64,000 bases of DNA, taken from assembly GCF_000155595.1 (NCBI RefSeq), contig NZ_DS989904.1:899354-963353 (forward strand), read 5' to 3'. The position numbers and the translations under genes were made by a program. This stretch comes from Synechococcus sp. PCC 7335 (lineage in GTDB: Bacteria > Cyanobacteriota > Cyanobacteriia > Phormidesmidales > Phormidesmidaceae). Below, piece by piece: positions 10,071 to 18,292 of this stretch; the stretch's first letter is position 1; every line of letters begins with the position of its first letter. The notes beneath the pieces were generated by a model, which saw only the letters and a list, made by a program, of their open reading frames with translations, made no database searches and was not told where the DNA came from.

Positions 10071-10593
10071 TGTTTTTGGCTTTTGAAGCGAGCCAGATAG
10101 GAGAATAACGAGAAATCCTTTAAAGCCTTTCTGAGAGGTGTTTAGAGGCTTTTAATCAGTCCTAGTGGGCGTAGTGTGTGAACTTTCCGGTGAAGCCCCT
10201 TTTCGGGGCGCAACCCACTGCTAAAATGCTATCACTTCCAGTCATCAATGCACTGGCTATCTCAATATCAGGAGCCATATTTCCACCGAAAAAAGCCCAG
10301 AAAAGGCATCTCACCCCTTAAAATCACCTATTAACCTAAAATCACCATAATTAACCCTTAATCTTCTTCATAGGTTAATCATGGTTTGTTTTGGTTTGTT
10401 TTTTAAAAAGCATGGAATAACAGGCTTCTCAGCCATTGTGAGTATTCCTTTGGACGAAGTATAGAAAATTTTTAGAATTACGGCAGTTCAATAGTTTCAG
10501 CGATCCCCTGACCCGAAAAAGTCTGAAAAAGCCCCAAAAAGTCCAACCGTTGCACGGATTGTTGTTCGCTTCCAAAAACGTGGTCTCGTTATA
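10071..10593. other. Region upstream of the relaxase: possible transfer origin (oriT)
   Basis: This 523-bp stretch has no convincing gene. It holds a compact hairpin GCCCC-TTTTC-GGGGC (10195-10209) nested inside AGTGGG (10164-10169) and CCCACT (10214-10219). There is also a direct repeat: AAAATCACC plus ATTAACC at 10320-10336, repeated with a two-base insert at 10338-10356. An inverted GGTTAAT copy lies at 10373-10379. Inverted and direct repeats directly upstream of a relaxase gene are typical of oriT regions. No known nic sequence was recognised, so the call rests on position and repeats only. A minus-strand ORF of 62 codons at 10429-10617 crosses the insertion-sequence end and is not credible. 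Confidence 0.3.
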
Positions 10594-10710
10594 GAACCCA
10601 TTTGAGATCATTCTCAAAATCCATGAGAATGATGAAGTTCTTCTCCTTCAATAGTTATGACCTACTCAAGCAGTCTGACAGATGCCGAATGGGAACTTCT
10701 AGAACCGCTG

Positions 10711-10761
10711 TCTTGATGCGCATTCCCTAGCGCCGCAAAGCGACGCGGGGTCGCATCGCTG
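10711..10761. repeat. 51-bp palindromic repeat inserted in the transposase gene
   Basis: Removing 10711-10761 restores a continuous transposase reading (EPL-LPEVLPQ). The inserted block contains GATGCG near one end and CGCATC near the other, plus smaller internal inverted GC-rich segments, so it can fold as a hairpin. CGCTG occurs just before it (10706-10710) and again as its last five bases (10757-10761), resembling a target duplication. The size, palindromic GC-rich content and in-gene position resemble the small dispersed repeats described in cyanobacterial genomes. The assignment to a specific repeat family is an inference. Confidence 0.65.
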
Positions 10762-10991
10762 TTACCTGAGGTCTTACCCCAGAAGAAAAAGACGAAACCT
10801 GTTAGCTGGAGTTACCGAGCGCTAATTGATGGCATGCTCTATCGACTGAAAAATGGTTGCAACTGGGAGGACTTACCCAAAGACTTACCGCCATACTCAA
10901 CCGTTTTCTGGCACTACAACGAATGGCGCAAAGCCGGTTCTTTCGAGAAGCTGATGACACTATTGCATGGCCAAGTCCGCGAGCAAGCTCA

Positions 10992-10998
10992 AAAAAAG
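10992..10998 (+). promoter_or_regulatory. A_AAA_AAG slippery heptamer in the IS5 transposase
   Basis: In the frame that starts at 10657 the codons read CAA AAA AAG CCC. The heptamer A_AAA_AAG is set exactly in the phase needed for -1 frameshifting. A -1 slip here enters the downstream frame that carries all the DDE catalytic residues. Several insertion-sequence families use this signal. It could equally be a chance one-base change in an A run. Confidence 0.4.
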
Positions 10999-11620
10999 CC
11001 CAGTGGACCACATTGATGATGGCAGATTCGCAAGCGGTCAAGAACACGTGCAATGCAAGTGTGACATCAAAAGGGTTTTGTTTTTACAAAGCCACTAACG
11101 GAATAAAACGGCATCTCGTGGTAGATACGTTGGGGTTTCCTTTCTTTACACTTTGTACACCAGCGAATGTCTCAGATGATGTGGGTTTGCTGATGATGTT
11201 GATACTCAACATCCAATATTTCAAATCTAAGCCGGTCAATATTCCCAAAATCACTCTTTTGTTGGATAACGGATATCATCTGGACAAACTGAAGAAGATA
11301 CTTGAGGCTGTTTATCCAGGCATCATGCAAAAAATCAGGTTTGAGCTGTCTCCGAAGCCTTCCAAGGCAGAGAAATCGGCGCAAGGCAAAAGCGGTTTTG
11401 TGCCGGTTGCCACCCGGTGGGTAATTGAACGCTCTAACGCTTGGATGGAACGCTGCAAAAGCTTAACGAAGAACTTTGAGAGAACACTATTGAATGCCAA
11501 AGCTCAAATGGACTTTTGCTTTGGCAGGCTAATGCTCAAACGGCTTGCCGCTAATCCTTAGAAATCTCAAATGGCCTCTATACAGTTGAGTTAGCGAGTA
11601 TGTAATACAACAATGCCGAA

Positions 11621-12658
11621 CTACAACTCAAACACTTCAACGGTTCTATCCGTTCGTATTGCAAATGAAGACTTGCCCCTATCGAAGCTGTTGGCTCATT
11701 ACAAACAACAGCCTTTGCGTACCCTAATGCGACAACGCAAGGAATAAGGCATGAAGCTGATACCTCGTCGCTTAAATCGAATCGCGGTTCTTTCACCATA
11801 GACCCGATTCGACTGGGCGTTGATTTCAGGGGGATTGCCATCGTCTAATTGCCACTGGTCAGGCCAGTGAGGATGTAGGGGCCTGATCTCTCTACCACCT
11901 GTTTTGGTGTCACTATCAATCACTATCACCAAAACACCATCCCCTCGATAACGCTCTCTAATGTGCCAGCATTCATGGTTGCGCAAACCATAAGACGCCA
12001 TCATACCGTACACCCATTGCCAATGGGGCTTCACCAATTTATCGAACTCCTGCTCTATTAACTCATCACTCGGGATGACTCGCTCCTTGATGGGCTTTCT
12101 CTACGAGTACTTACCTTGATACGGCTTGAGATCGATATCTAAACCACACCATTTGATAAACCATCCTGTTGTTTGGCAAGCTTTAGCGCGGGTAGAGCTA
12201 TTGGGCTTATGTTTTTGCACTGCCAATAAAACGGCATCTTTATTCAATGGCTGCGACATCGGTAGCCACTTTAAGCCCGCATTCCAGTGATCGACTCGCC
12301 AGCGGTAGTCTTTGTCTCCAGTAAGTTTATTTTCGTAGAGGCGCTGCCGGTAGCGTTCGATCCAGGCTCCACAAGTTGCCCCTACGCCCTGTCCATAGCT
12401 AATCCAATCAAAAGTGCCTGTGGCTAAAAGTAGCCCTAATGCCTTAGCTTGTGTTTTTGCTTCAGCGAGGTCATCAGGATTAGCATAAATACCCAGTGCA
12501 ATTTGCTGCTGATAAGGGGCAGATTGCTGAGCTCCTGGTTTGGGAGGCAGTGTCGCTCGTAAATATAGTCTTTTACCTCGTTGCTGTAACGAGACCCCTG
12601 TTAAGGCTGCTTTTAACCGAGCATTGATGGCTTCTAGAGTCAGTTTTCTTGAGGGCAT
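11621..12658 (-). pseudogene. Broken tyrosine recombinase/integrase
   Basis: A single frame of 346 codons runs from ATG 12658 (MPSRKLTLEAINARLKAALT) and is interrupted by TAG at 12101-12103 and by TAA-TGA near 11696-11701. The N-terminal part resembles cyanobacterial phage-type integrases: a short arm-binding region followed by a SAM-like core-binding domain (ATCGAWIERYRQRLYENKLT). After the first stop the catalytic part continues with the conserved arginine in YGLRNHECW. The 3' end is decayed: the residues around the expected HxxR and the tyrosine are not recognisable in one frame. ORFs at 11699-12037 and 11578-11841 are fragments of this. It belongs with the broken relaxase as the remnant of an integrated element. 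Confidence 0.8.
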
Positions 12659-12673
12659 TTCTGCACTAAACCT

Positions 12674-12734
12674 GCACTAAAAGTTGCATTTATAGTCACA
12701 TAAACGAGCATATACATAAATGCAACTTTAGTGC
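12674..12734. repeat. 20-bp inverted repeat upstream of the broken recombinase
   Basis: The left arm GCACTAAAAGTTGCATTTAT (12674-12693) pairs with the right arm at 12716-12734, with one bulged A and a 22-base loop. CTGCACTAAA is also repeated directly at 12661-12670 and 12672-12681. The structure begins 15 bases upstream of the recombinase start. It could be the recombinase's own operator, its core or arm-binding site, or the end of the former element. Confidence 0.75.
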
Positions 12735-12786
12735 AATGTACATTCTGAAGACGCTGAAATGACTGAAATAAAAGAATTTAGGGCAT

Positions 12787-13911
12787 CTAGTAAAGTTCGT
12801 ATTTCATTAGCTGGCAGAGCAGTGCGCCGTTGTATACCGGAGTGCGAGAGGCAGATCTGAGGCCAATATTGCTAGAAAGTGCCTTGTTTCCACTAAGAAT
12901 GTAGGCGGTCCAACCCTTGAAACGTTGTTTTAGTACATTGCCTAGCAGTTTGTAGAATGCGCCGAGGTCTGTATCTTTGCCAAGTCTTTCCCCGTAAGGT
13001 GGATTGCAGAGCAGAATACCGCTGTCGGCTGGGGCTTCTATGTCTGCTAGCTCATTCTGTCGGAAGTCTACGAGATGTTCGATGCCGCATTTTTGGGCAT
13101 TGCTGTGTGCCTGGATCAAGACATTTGGATCGCGATCACTTCCCCCCACAAAAGCACTCAGATCTTCTTTCTGTTGTTCTTCTGCCTCGGTGAGCATACT
13201 CTCCCACAGTTCATCATCATAATCTAGCCAGGTTTCAAAGCCAAACCGCTCTCGAAACAAGCCAGGCGCTACCTGCAAAGCCTGCAGTCCCGCTTCTAAA
13301 GGCAGCGTCCCCGAACCACAGAGCGGATCAAAGAATGCTTGATTAGGTTGCCACCCGGATAGCTGAATCAGCGCAGCGGCCAAAGATTCCTTGAGTGGAG
13401 CCGCGCCGACGGCAGGCCGATAGCCACGTCTGTGCAAACTGTCACCGGAGCTATCAAGGCTAAGAGTCGCCCGGTTTTTGTGTAGGTGGACGTTGATTCG
13501 AAGATCGGGTTCGTAAGTGTCCACATCGGAGCGTTGATCGAAGGCTTCGAGCTGCTGTTCTACGATCGCGTTCTTTACCTGAAGTGAAGTGAAATGGGTA
13601 TGGTTAAGCGCATTCGTTTTGCCAGTAGCATTGACGGCTAGCGTGAGGTCAGGCGTGAGATACTGGCTCCAGTCAATCCGCTGAACACCGGCAAAGAGAT
13701 CTTCAGCCGTAGCGCAGTCGAATTCACTTAAACGCAGCAGAATTCTAAATGGGAGTCTAGCCCACAGGTTGACTTTGTAGAGAAGGGCGCGATCGCCTTT
13801 GAACGCCGCACCGCAAAAGCCAGGCTGCACATCCTTTGCACCCAGCTGTTCCAGTTCTTCTACAACGAGTGGCTCTAGTCCTCTAGCGACGGTTGCAAAG
13901 TACTGGCTCAT
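12787..13911 (-). CDS. THUMP-domain N2-guanosine/N6-type RNA methyltransferase (RlmL/UPF0020 family)
   Basis: The 374-residue protein has an N-terminal THUMP RNA-binding domain (from VARGLEPLVVEELEQLG to LRINVHLHKNRATLSLD, residues about 8-165). A class I methyltransferase follows, with FFDPLCGSGTLPLEAGL as the SAM motif and CNPPYGERL as the catalytic motif. The linker DSLHRRGYRPAVGAAPLKE is characteristic of the RlmL-N/TrmN group. It most likely methylates guanosine in 23S rRNA (or a tRNA); the exact target cannot be assigned. The start ATG at 13911 gives the normal N terminus MSQYFATVARGLEPL. It is the first intact core gene after the mobile patch, and lies 48 bp after the alpha/beta hydrolase on the same strand. 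Confidence 0.9.
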   Translation of the reverse strand: MSQYFATVARGLEPLVVEELEQLGAKDVQPGFCGAAFKGDRALLYKVNLWARLPFRILLRLSEFDCATAEDLFAGVQRIDWSQYLTPDLTLAVNATGKTNALNHTHFTSLQVKNAIVEQQLEAFDQRSDVDTYEPDLRINVHLHKNRATLSLDSSGDSLHRRGYRPAVGAAPLKESLAAALIQLSGWQPNQAFFDPLCGSGTLPLEAGLQALQVAPGLFRERFGFETWLDYDDELWESMLTEAEEQQKEDLSAFVGGSDRDPNVLIQAHSNAQKCGIEHLVDFRQNELADIEAPADSGILLCNPPYGERLGKDTDLGAFYKLLGNVLKQRFKGWTAYILSGNKALSSNIGLRSASRTPVYNGALLCQLMKYELY

Positions 13912-13959
13912 CGATTTTCTTACCCTCTAACATGATCGTTTGAAGACGCAATTAGCAAA

Positions 13960-14847
13960 CTACTTCTTGGCTTGCAACCAATCTAGTAATAGCGCTGCTA
14001 CCGGACCTGGCTGCTCCAACTGCGGCAGTACACCAGTCTCTGATACTACCTGAAATCGTTGAATCGCTTCAGGATTTAGCTGAGCCAAGCGCCGACCTAA
14101 CGATACCGTTGTGAACTTAGCATCTTCTCCCCAAACCATCGCTGTTGGGACTTTCAAAGCCTTGATGTAGGGCGTTAGGTCGAAGTAGAGATCGCCTCTA
14201 AGAAAAGAGAGCGCCGAGTATTCTGCATTCGGCTGCTGAGCAGATTCTAGGTATGCCGAAATGATTTCTTCGGAAAGGCGTTCTGGTTTGTAGAATAAGA
14301 AGTTTTCTAGAAAGTTGCGAACAGCTAGATCGTTAGTCGCACCTAGAGTGTAGATCAGCGTATCTAGAAAAGGTGTATTGATAATCGGTTCCGGTAAGCG
14401 CCGGCCTGCGCCTTTGCCAAAATCTCTAAAGCCAGAAGGGCAAGTAAGAAATAGGAGACTAAATAAGTGTGGTTTTTGCGCAGCAAGTCTAACCATTAGA
14501 CCTGCTGTAAAAGAACTAGCGACTGCCACAATCGGTCCGGTCGCCGTTTGCGATATAAACGATTCTAGGTTGACTAGATAGTCAGCAACGGTATAGCGAT
14601 GAACCGGATGAGCCGACGCCCCCCAACCGATTAGATCAGGAGCAATCACTGTATATTGCGCAGCTAGAGTTGCATAAACTTTTGACCATTCATAGGCAGA
14701 AGCCCCTCCACCAAAGTTGTGGAAGAACATTACCTGGTCAGAAGCGGGTCGCCATAGCGAACTTGCCTGCGTGTAGTAAACTACCTGCCCTAATTCAGTA
14801 AAAACCGATCTCTTCCCAAATCCAGGCGGCTGGAACTTTAGCATCAT
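13960..14847 (-). CDS. Alpha/beta-fold hydrolase-like protein, catalytic histidine not conserved
   Basis: The 295-residue protein has an alpha/beta hydrolase layout. The oxyanion segment is FFHNFGGGASAYEW, followed by VIAPDLIGWGAS. The nucleophile elbow appears as VAVASSFTAG (normally G-x-S-x-G). The acid residue is expected in VWGEDAKF. Near the C terminus, where this family usually has GHxPHLEQP, the sequence is GVLPQLEQP, so the expected catalytic His is Val. It may be a non-catalytic member or use another His. It could start at either of two consecutive ATGs. It is probably cotranscribed with the downstream RNA methyltransferase, though no functional link is obvious. Confidence 0.8.
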   Translation of the reverse strand: MMLKFQPPGFGKRSVFTELGQVVYYTQASSLWRPASDQVMFFHNFGGGASAYEWSKVYATLAAQYTVIAPDLIGWGASAHPVHRYTVADYLVNLESFISQTATGPIVAVASSFTAGLMVRLAAQKPHLFSLLFLTCPSGFRDFGKGAGRRLPEPIINTPFLDTLIYTLGATNDLAVRNFLENFLFYKPERLSEEIISAYLESAQQPNAEYSALSFLRGDLYFDLTPYIKALKVPTAMVWGEDAKFTTVSLGRRLAQLNPEAIQRFQVVSETGVLPQLEQPGPVAALLLDWLQAKK

Positions 14848-15367
14848 AGTCTCATCGGAATAACGAGACTATCTTAACGATCACCAGCCTGCTCTGCAGC
14901 TGTTTGAATTGAGTCAGGCGGTGATAGAGACTGAGGTGAAAGTACTGTACAGGACAAAGCTAGACTATTCGAGACTGAAGCTAGCGCGATCACGCTGAGC
15001 GAAAAACATAAAGTACTCTACTACTCAGCTCTTTAGCTCAAGCCCCAGATGCTATGCTGCTCGGGATCTACTAATGCCGTCAAGAACGGCAAAAGCGATG
15101 AGAGAGATGCATATAGAGCGAAAAAGAACCCTTAAAGCAGTAGGGCTCAATCACACATCAAAATAGTCGTCTCCGATGTACCCTATGGGTTGTTGGGATA
15201 AAGCAGGTACTTTCAAGGCTAGAAGATTTATTAGAAAAGCTATACAAATACTTTGACTTAGCAGATGCGCTATTCAGCTTGGAACAATACCACAGAGTAC
15301 CTTATTCATGTCGAAAGATATTCACTTATTCGTTTTTCTAGCCGATTGGTGAAAGATGTAAGGCAAT
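14848..15367. other. 520-bp intergenic region without recognisable genes
   Basis: The stretch lies upstream of the hydrolase gene and downstream of the next minus-strand gene. It holds a small hairpin GCCGT-CAAGA-ACGGC followed by AAAA near 15073-15091, and short frames under 30 codons. No promoter, RNA gene or repeat family was recognised. A small RNA cannot be excluded. Confidence 0.4.
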
Positions 15368-15805
15368 TTATTCTTCTGCTGGTGGATAGCCGATCTCCCT
15401 TAGCGAAAGCATCGGATAGCAGGGAATAGATTTGGGTCCACAAATGCCTTCAACGCTACCAGTAGCTACGATACTCTCTCCAACATAGCTTTGTAGAGGC
15501 AGACCTTGAAGATAGATACGACCAACACCAGTGCCTTCTATGTAGTAGCCAGCAGGAGCAGGGTGAACAACTGTTTCATCAAGGTTGTATTGAGCTTGGA
15601 GTGTACCTTCTACAGAGATAGGAGGGGCAATGGAAGCCCTATACAGTTTGTGGAGCTGCCAAATGGTGAAGGTGCTAGCGGCTGCGCCAAGGATAAAGAA
15701 AATACCTGCGATCGCCCATAGGGTAGGTTGCGATCGCTCTTTTCTTTCGCTAGCTTTTTGCGGCTGTTCAGATATGGCTGAAGTAGTCACTGCTCGTACC
15801 CTCAC
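15368..15805 (-). CDS. Hypothetical membrane-anchored protein
   Basis: The 145-residue protein has a polar N terminus, one clear transmembrane helix (LWAIAGIFFILGAAASTFTI, residues about 29-48), and a soluble C-terminal domain of about 90 residues. That domain is rich in Gly, Pro and beta-prone residues and has two cysteines in GICGPKSIPCYP. The layout suggests a single-pass protein with a periplasmic or lumenal domain in which the two Cys could form a disulfide. The start is GTG at 15805, with a second GTG five codons later. I do not recognise the family. It stands alone, about 150 bp downstream of the cyAbrB gene on the same strand. Confidence 0.7.
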   Translation of the reverse strand: MRVRAVTTSAISEQPQKASERKERSQPTLWAIAGIFFILGAAASTFTIWQLHKLYRASIAPPISVEGTLQAQYNLDETVVHPAPAGYYIEGTGVGRIYLQGLPLQSYVGESIVATGSVEGICGPKSIPCYPMLSLREIGYPPAEE

Positions 15806-15954
15806 CTACTTAGTGTCCATATGCTCAATATACTAATGAAAGGGTACCCTGTCAGTCGTGATCACCCGCTTCTAGACTGGCGCTTTTATACGGTTAGATA
15901 AGCACGGCCTCTACGTAGTTCAATCAAGATCAAGACAAAAGATATCAACGGCTA

Positions 15955-16371
15955 TCACTCATCACTTTCATCATATTCATGACTCCCTTGATCGTTTGCT
16001 TGGCCAATCTGCTTGAGCTTGATATGCTTGCGACCGAGGGAGATTTCAAACTCGTCGCCGGGTTGTAATCCCATTTGCTTGGTGTAGGCAGAGCCGATTA
16101 ATAAGTTCCCATTAGATTGAACAGTGATACGGTAACTGGCGCTGCGTCCACCCCTACCTGTGCCCGTTTGTGTGCTGTCAATTTGAATGCCTTCAGCTTC
16201 AATCAGCGCATTTAGAAACTTCATCATATTGACGCGGGTCACACCACTTTTGGTAATCGTGTAGTACCCACAGGTCTTAGCCTTTTCTTCTCTCGATAGA
16301 TGATCTAGTTCTTTTACCTTTCTAAGCAGTGCTTTCCCTGTAAGCGCGTCTGTATCTGGATTGCTGACCAT
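15955..16371 (-). CDS. cyAbrB-type transcriptional regulator
   Basis: Cyanobacterial AbrB-like proteins are small DNA-binding regulators that link carbon and nitrogen status to gene expression. The conserved N-terminal block is present (LTGKALLRKVKELDHLSREE, then AKTCGYYT). The C-terminal swapped-hairpin AbrB-like domain follows (NGNLLIGSAYTKQMGLQPGD, then EFEISLGRKHIKLKQI). I chose the ATG at 16371 (MVSNPDTDALTG) because known family members begin shortly before the LTGKALL block; an upstream ATG at 16422 would add 17 hydrophobic residues that are not typical. An AAAGGA lies just before the chosen ATG, though close to it. It is transcribed divergently from the Rrf2 gene across a 420-bp region. 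Confidence 0.9.
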   Translation of the reverse strand: MVSNPDTDALTGKALLRKVKELDHLSREEKAKTCGYYTITKSGVTRVNMMKFLNALIEAEGIQIDSTQTGTGRGGRSASYRITVQSNGNLLIGSAYTKQMGLQPGDEFEISLGRKHIKLKQIGQANDQGSHEYDESDE

Positions 16372-16793
16372 ATCCTTTATGTCTGATTCTCTAAGCGAAC
16401 AAATGAAGATTGCAAACAACAAACGCTGCTGAATCTACGAAAAGTATGCGACTCATTTTCATAATCTACTGCTCAAAGTCATCTGAGAAAACAAGTCTCA
16501 TAGAGTGAGTCGTAGAAGCGTTGCACTTGATCAATTCCTAGCCTTAACCTTACTTATAAAACCATACTTCTAAGCTAGTGTAAATGTTATAAACTCCCAC
16601 TCTATGTAGCAGTAGAAAAGAATCAGGGTGAGCCTATAATAGAGGATACTAGCGCGCTAGAATTTTCTATAACTACATTTTTTAGCTGTAGCGAAAATAA
16701 TTCATTTCTTCTCTGGAAAACCAAATTTGAGTAGCAAAACATTTTCTTAGATCTTTTATTTGCAAGTCAGTCTTTCTGATGTAATTTATACCT
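16372..16793. promoter_or_regulatory. Divergent promoter region between the cyAbrB and Rrf2 genes
   Basis: These 422 AT-rich bases separate two divergently transcribed regulator genes and must hold both promoters. On the plus side TTGCAA (16759-16764) and TAATTT about 16 bases later lie just before the Rrf2 ATG; that spacing leaves almost no leader, so the pair is uncertain. No operator or riboswitch was recognised. Confidence 0.4.
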
Positions 16794-17255
16794 ATGAAGC
16801 TGACTACCCGAGGTCATTACAGTGTCAAGGCAATGCTAGATTTGAGCTTGCAGCCAGCGGGGTCACTCTCTTCAGTGCGGCAGATTGCTGAGCGTCAGCA
16901 GTTGCCTGCCCCCTATCTAGAAAAGCTACTGATCGAGCTAAGGCGATCGCGTCTAATCAATTCTGTACGCGGCGCCCAAGGCGGCTATCAGTTAGCCAAA
17001 CCCTCCTCACAAATATCGCTAGGACAGATCCTCGAAGCCGTTGGTGAATCGGCTAGTTCTATGACTGCTATGGCCGTGAGCAGCCCGGATAACTCTACGC
17101 AGGTTCAAGCCGAAGATTGGGTAACTTCTATGCTGTGGAATCGGCTCAATCAGAAGATACAAGAAGCATTTCATAGCATCACTTTAGAAGATCTCTACTA
17201 CGATGCTAGGAGCTGGCAGGCTGCTCAAGGAGAGGGCGCTAGTTTTGTTGTTTGA
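16794..17255 (+). CDS. Rrf2-family transcriptional regulator without cluster cysteines
   Basis: Rrf2 proteins are dimeric winged-helix repressors; many (IscR, NsrR) sense through an Fe-S cluster. The N-terminal half is typical: MKLTTRGHYSVKAMLDLSLQ, then RQIAERQQLPAPYLEKLL for the recognition helix region and SVRGAQGGYQLAKP for the wing. The region where three cysteines normally coordinate the cluster has none, and the protein contains no Cys at all. It therefore probably does not bind an Fe-S cluster in the standard way. The length (153 residues) is normal. It lies 26 bp before cobD on the same strand and may be cotranscribed with it. Confidence 0.92.
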   Translation: MKLTTRGHYSVKAMLDLSLQPAGSLSSVRQIAERQQLPAPYLEKLLIELRRSRLINSVRGAQGGYQLAKPSSQISLGQILEAVGESASSMTAMAVSSPDNSTQVQAEDWVTSMLWNRLNQKIQEAFHSITLEDLYYDARSWQAAQGEGASFVV

Positions 17256-17281
17256 CGACTCTCTAGTTAGGGTCGCTTTAC

Positions 17282-18292
17282 TTGGGATTTCTGTTATTTG
17301 ATTTGCCTTTGTTTGAGCTATCAGCTAGTCAGCTTGAACAGGTTCCCTTATTAATTACAGCAGCCGGATTGGACTTTGTGGTAGGCGATCCCTGGGGCTG
17401 GCCTCATCCTGTTCAGACCATAGGCAAAGTAATTGATAGCTATACTCAGTTCGTTTTGAAGCGTGATTGGTCGCCTTTCAAGAGGCGGCTAGCTGGCATA
17501 GGACTAGCTGTTTTAGTGATAGGTGGAACGGGAGTTTTGAGCTGGCTGGGGCTATGGCTTTTGGCCAGAAGCTTGCCTGTAATCGCCTGTGCGGCCGAAG
17601 TGATTCTATTAGCGAGCTGTTTTGCTGGGCGCAGTCTAAGACAGGCAGCGGAAGATGTCCTAAAACCATTAGAGAGTGGCGATATCAAACGTGCTAGGCA
17701 AAACCTAGCGCTGTATGTGGGACGAGATACCGCGCAGCTATCGGCAACTGAGATCTATCGGGCCGTCTTAGAAACAGTCAGCGAGAACGCCGTAGATGGC
17801 GTATTAGCCCCTTTGTTTTTTGCCATCATAGGTGCTTTGATTGGCGCTAGCGGGCCTGTTGCGATCGCCTACAAAGCAGCAAGCACACTTGATTCTATGG
17901 TGGGCTATAAAGAGGAGCCGTATGCCGACCTAGGCTGGTTTAGCGCCCGAGTTGAAGACGGGTTAACCTGGCTACCCTGTCGAATCAGTGTGCTCATAGT
18001 AGCGCTGCTATCAAGGCGACCGAAACAGGTATTACAAGTCTGTCGGCGAGATGCGCCTGCGGACCCTAGCCCTAATGCAGGCTGGAGTGAATGTGTGTAC
18101 GCCGCAGCACTAGGCGTTCAAATGGGGGGTAATAACACATACAGAGGAAAGCTCAAACATAAGCCACTGCTAGGCAATCCGGATAGAGCAATTACCCTAG
18201 AGGTCATCAGGCAAGCGTTCACCTTGACCCGCCGTGCCTTTCTATTAGGAATAGTTATAGGCGTTTCTGTGCTGATGATCGCGCCTAGCTAA
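17282..18292 (+). CDS. cobD: Adenosylcobinamide-phosphate synthase CobD/CbiB
   Basis: This membrane enzyme joins adenosylcobyric acid to aminopropanol phosphate in B12 synthesis. The signature DFVVGDPWGWPHPVQTIGKV lies at residues 31-50. The conserved block YVGRDTAQLSATEIYRAVLE with ETVSENAVDGVLAPLF follows, and AYKAASTLDSMVGYKEEPY is also characteristic. Several hydrophobic helices are visible (about 75-115, 180-200, 315-335). The start is probably TTG at 17282, because an in-frame stop lies just upstream and no ATG precedes the conserved region. The length of 336 residues fits. No B12 riboswitch is visible upstream. The neighbour is the Rrf2 gene, 26 bp upstream. Confidence 0.93.
   Translation: MGFLLFDLPLFELSASQLEQVPLLITAAGLDFVVGDPWGWPHPVQTIGKVIDSYTQFVLKRDWSPFKRRLAGIGLAVLVIGGTGVLSWLGLWLLARSLPVIACAAEVILLASCFAGRSLRQAAEDVLKPLESGDIKRARQNLALYVGRDTAQLSATEIYRAVLETVSENAVDGVLAPLFFAIIGALIGASGPVAIAYKAASTLDSMVGYKEEPYADLGWFSARVEDGLTWLPCRISVLIVALLSRRPKQVLQVCRRDAPADPSPNAGWSECVYAAALGVQMGGNNTYRGKLKHKPLLGNPDRAITLEVIRQAFTLTRRAFLLGIVIGVSVLMIAPS

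Larger units (their letters stand above)
10657..11561 (+). pseudogene. IS5-family DDE transposase, interrupted by an inserted repeat
   Basis: The frame starts at ATG 10657 (MTYSSSLTDAEWELLEPL). A 51-bp insertion at 10711-10761 brings an immediate TGA, after which the same frame resumes (LPEVLPQKKKTKPVSWSY). The frame reads on to KKPSGPH and a TGA near 11014. The catalytic part lies in the -1 frame from about 11000 to 11561: DDE residues are in MADSQAVKNTC, LLLDNGYH and WVIERSNAWMERCKS. The join between the frames sits on A7 followed by G (10991-10998), a classic slippery heptamer, so this shift may be native to the element. The 51-bp insertion and its stop codon make this copy inactive. Confidence 0.85.
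10594..11578 (+). mobile_element. IS5-family insertion sequence, interrupted
   Basis: The element is 985 bp with a DDE transposase gene. Its ends match as inverted repeats: the left end reads GAACCCATTTGAGAT and the right end, read inward, GAGGCCATTTGAGAT. Four-base TATA repeats flank it (10590-10593 and 11579-11582), consistent with a target-site duplication. A subterminal hairpin TCATTCTC/GAGAATGA (10608-10615, 10625-10632) precedes the transposase ATG. Without the 51-bp insertion described separately, the element would be about 934 bp. It lies between the putative oriT region and the broken recombinase, so it landed in an already mobile area. Confidence 0.8.

Noticed and set aside
10429-10617. 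A 62-codon minus-strand ORF
   Set aside because: It crosses the left end of the insertion sequence and its product has no recognisable features.
17256-17281. A cobalamin riboswitch for cobD
   Set aside because: Only 26 bases separate the Rrf2 gene from cobD, and no B12-box-like sequence was seen upstream of either gene.
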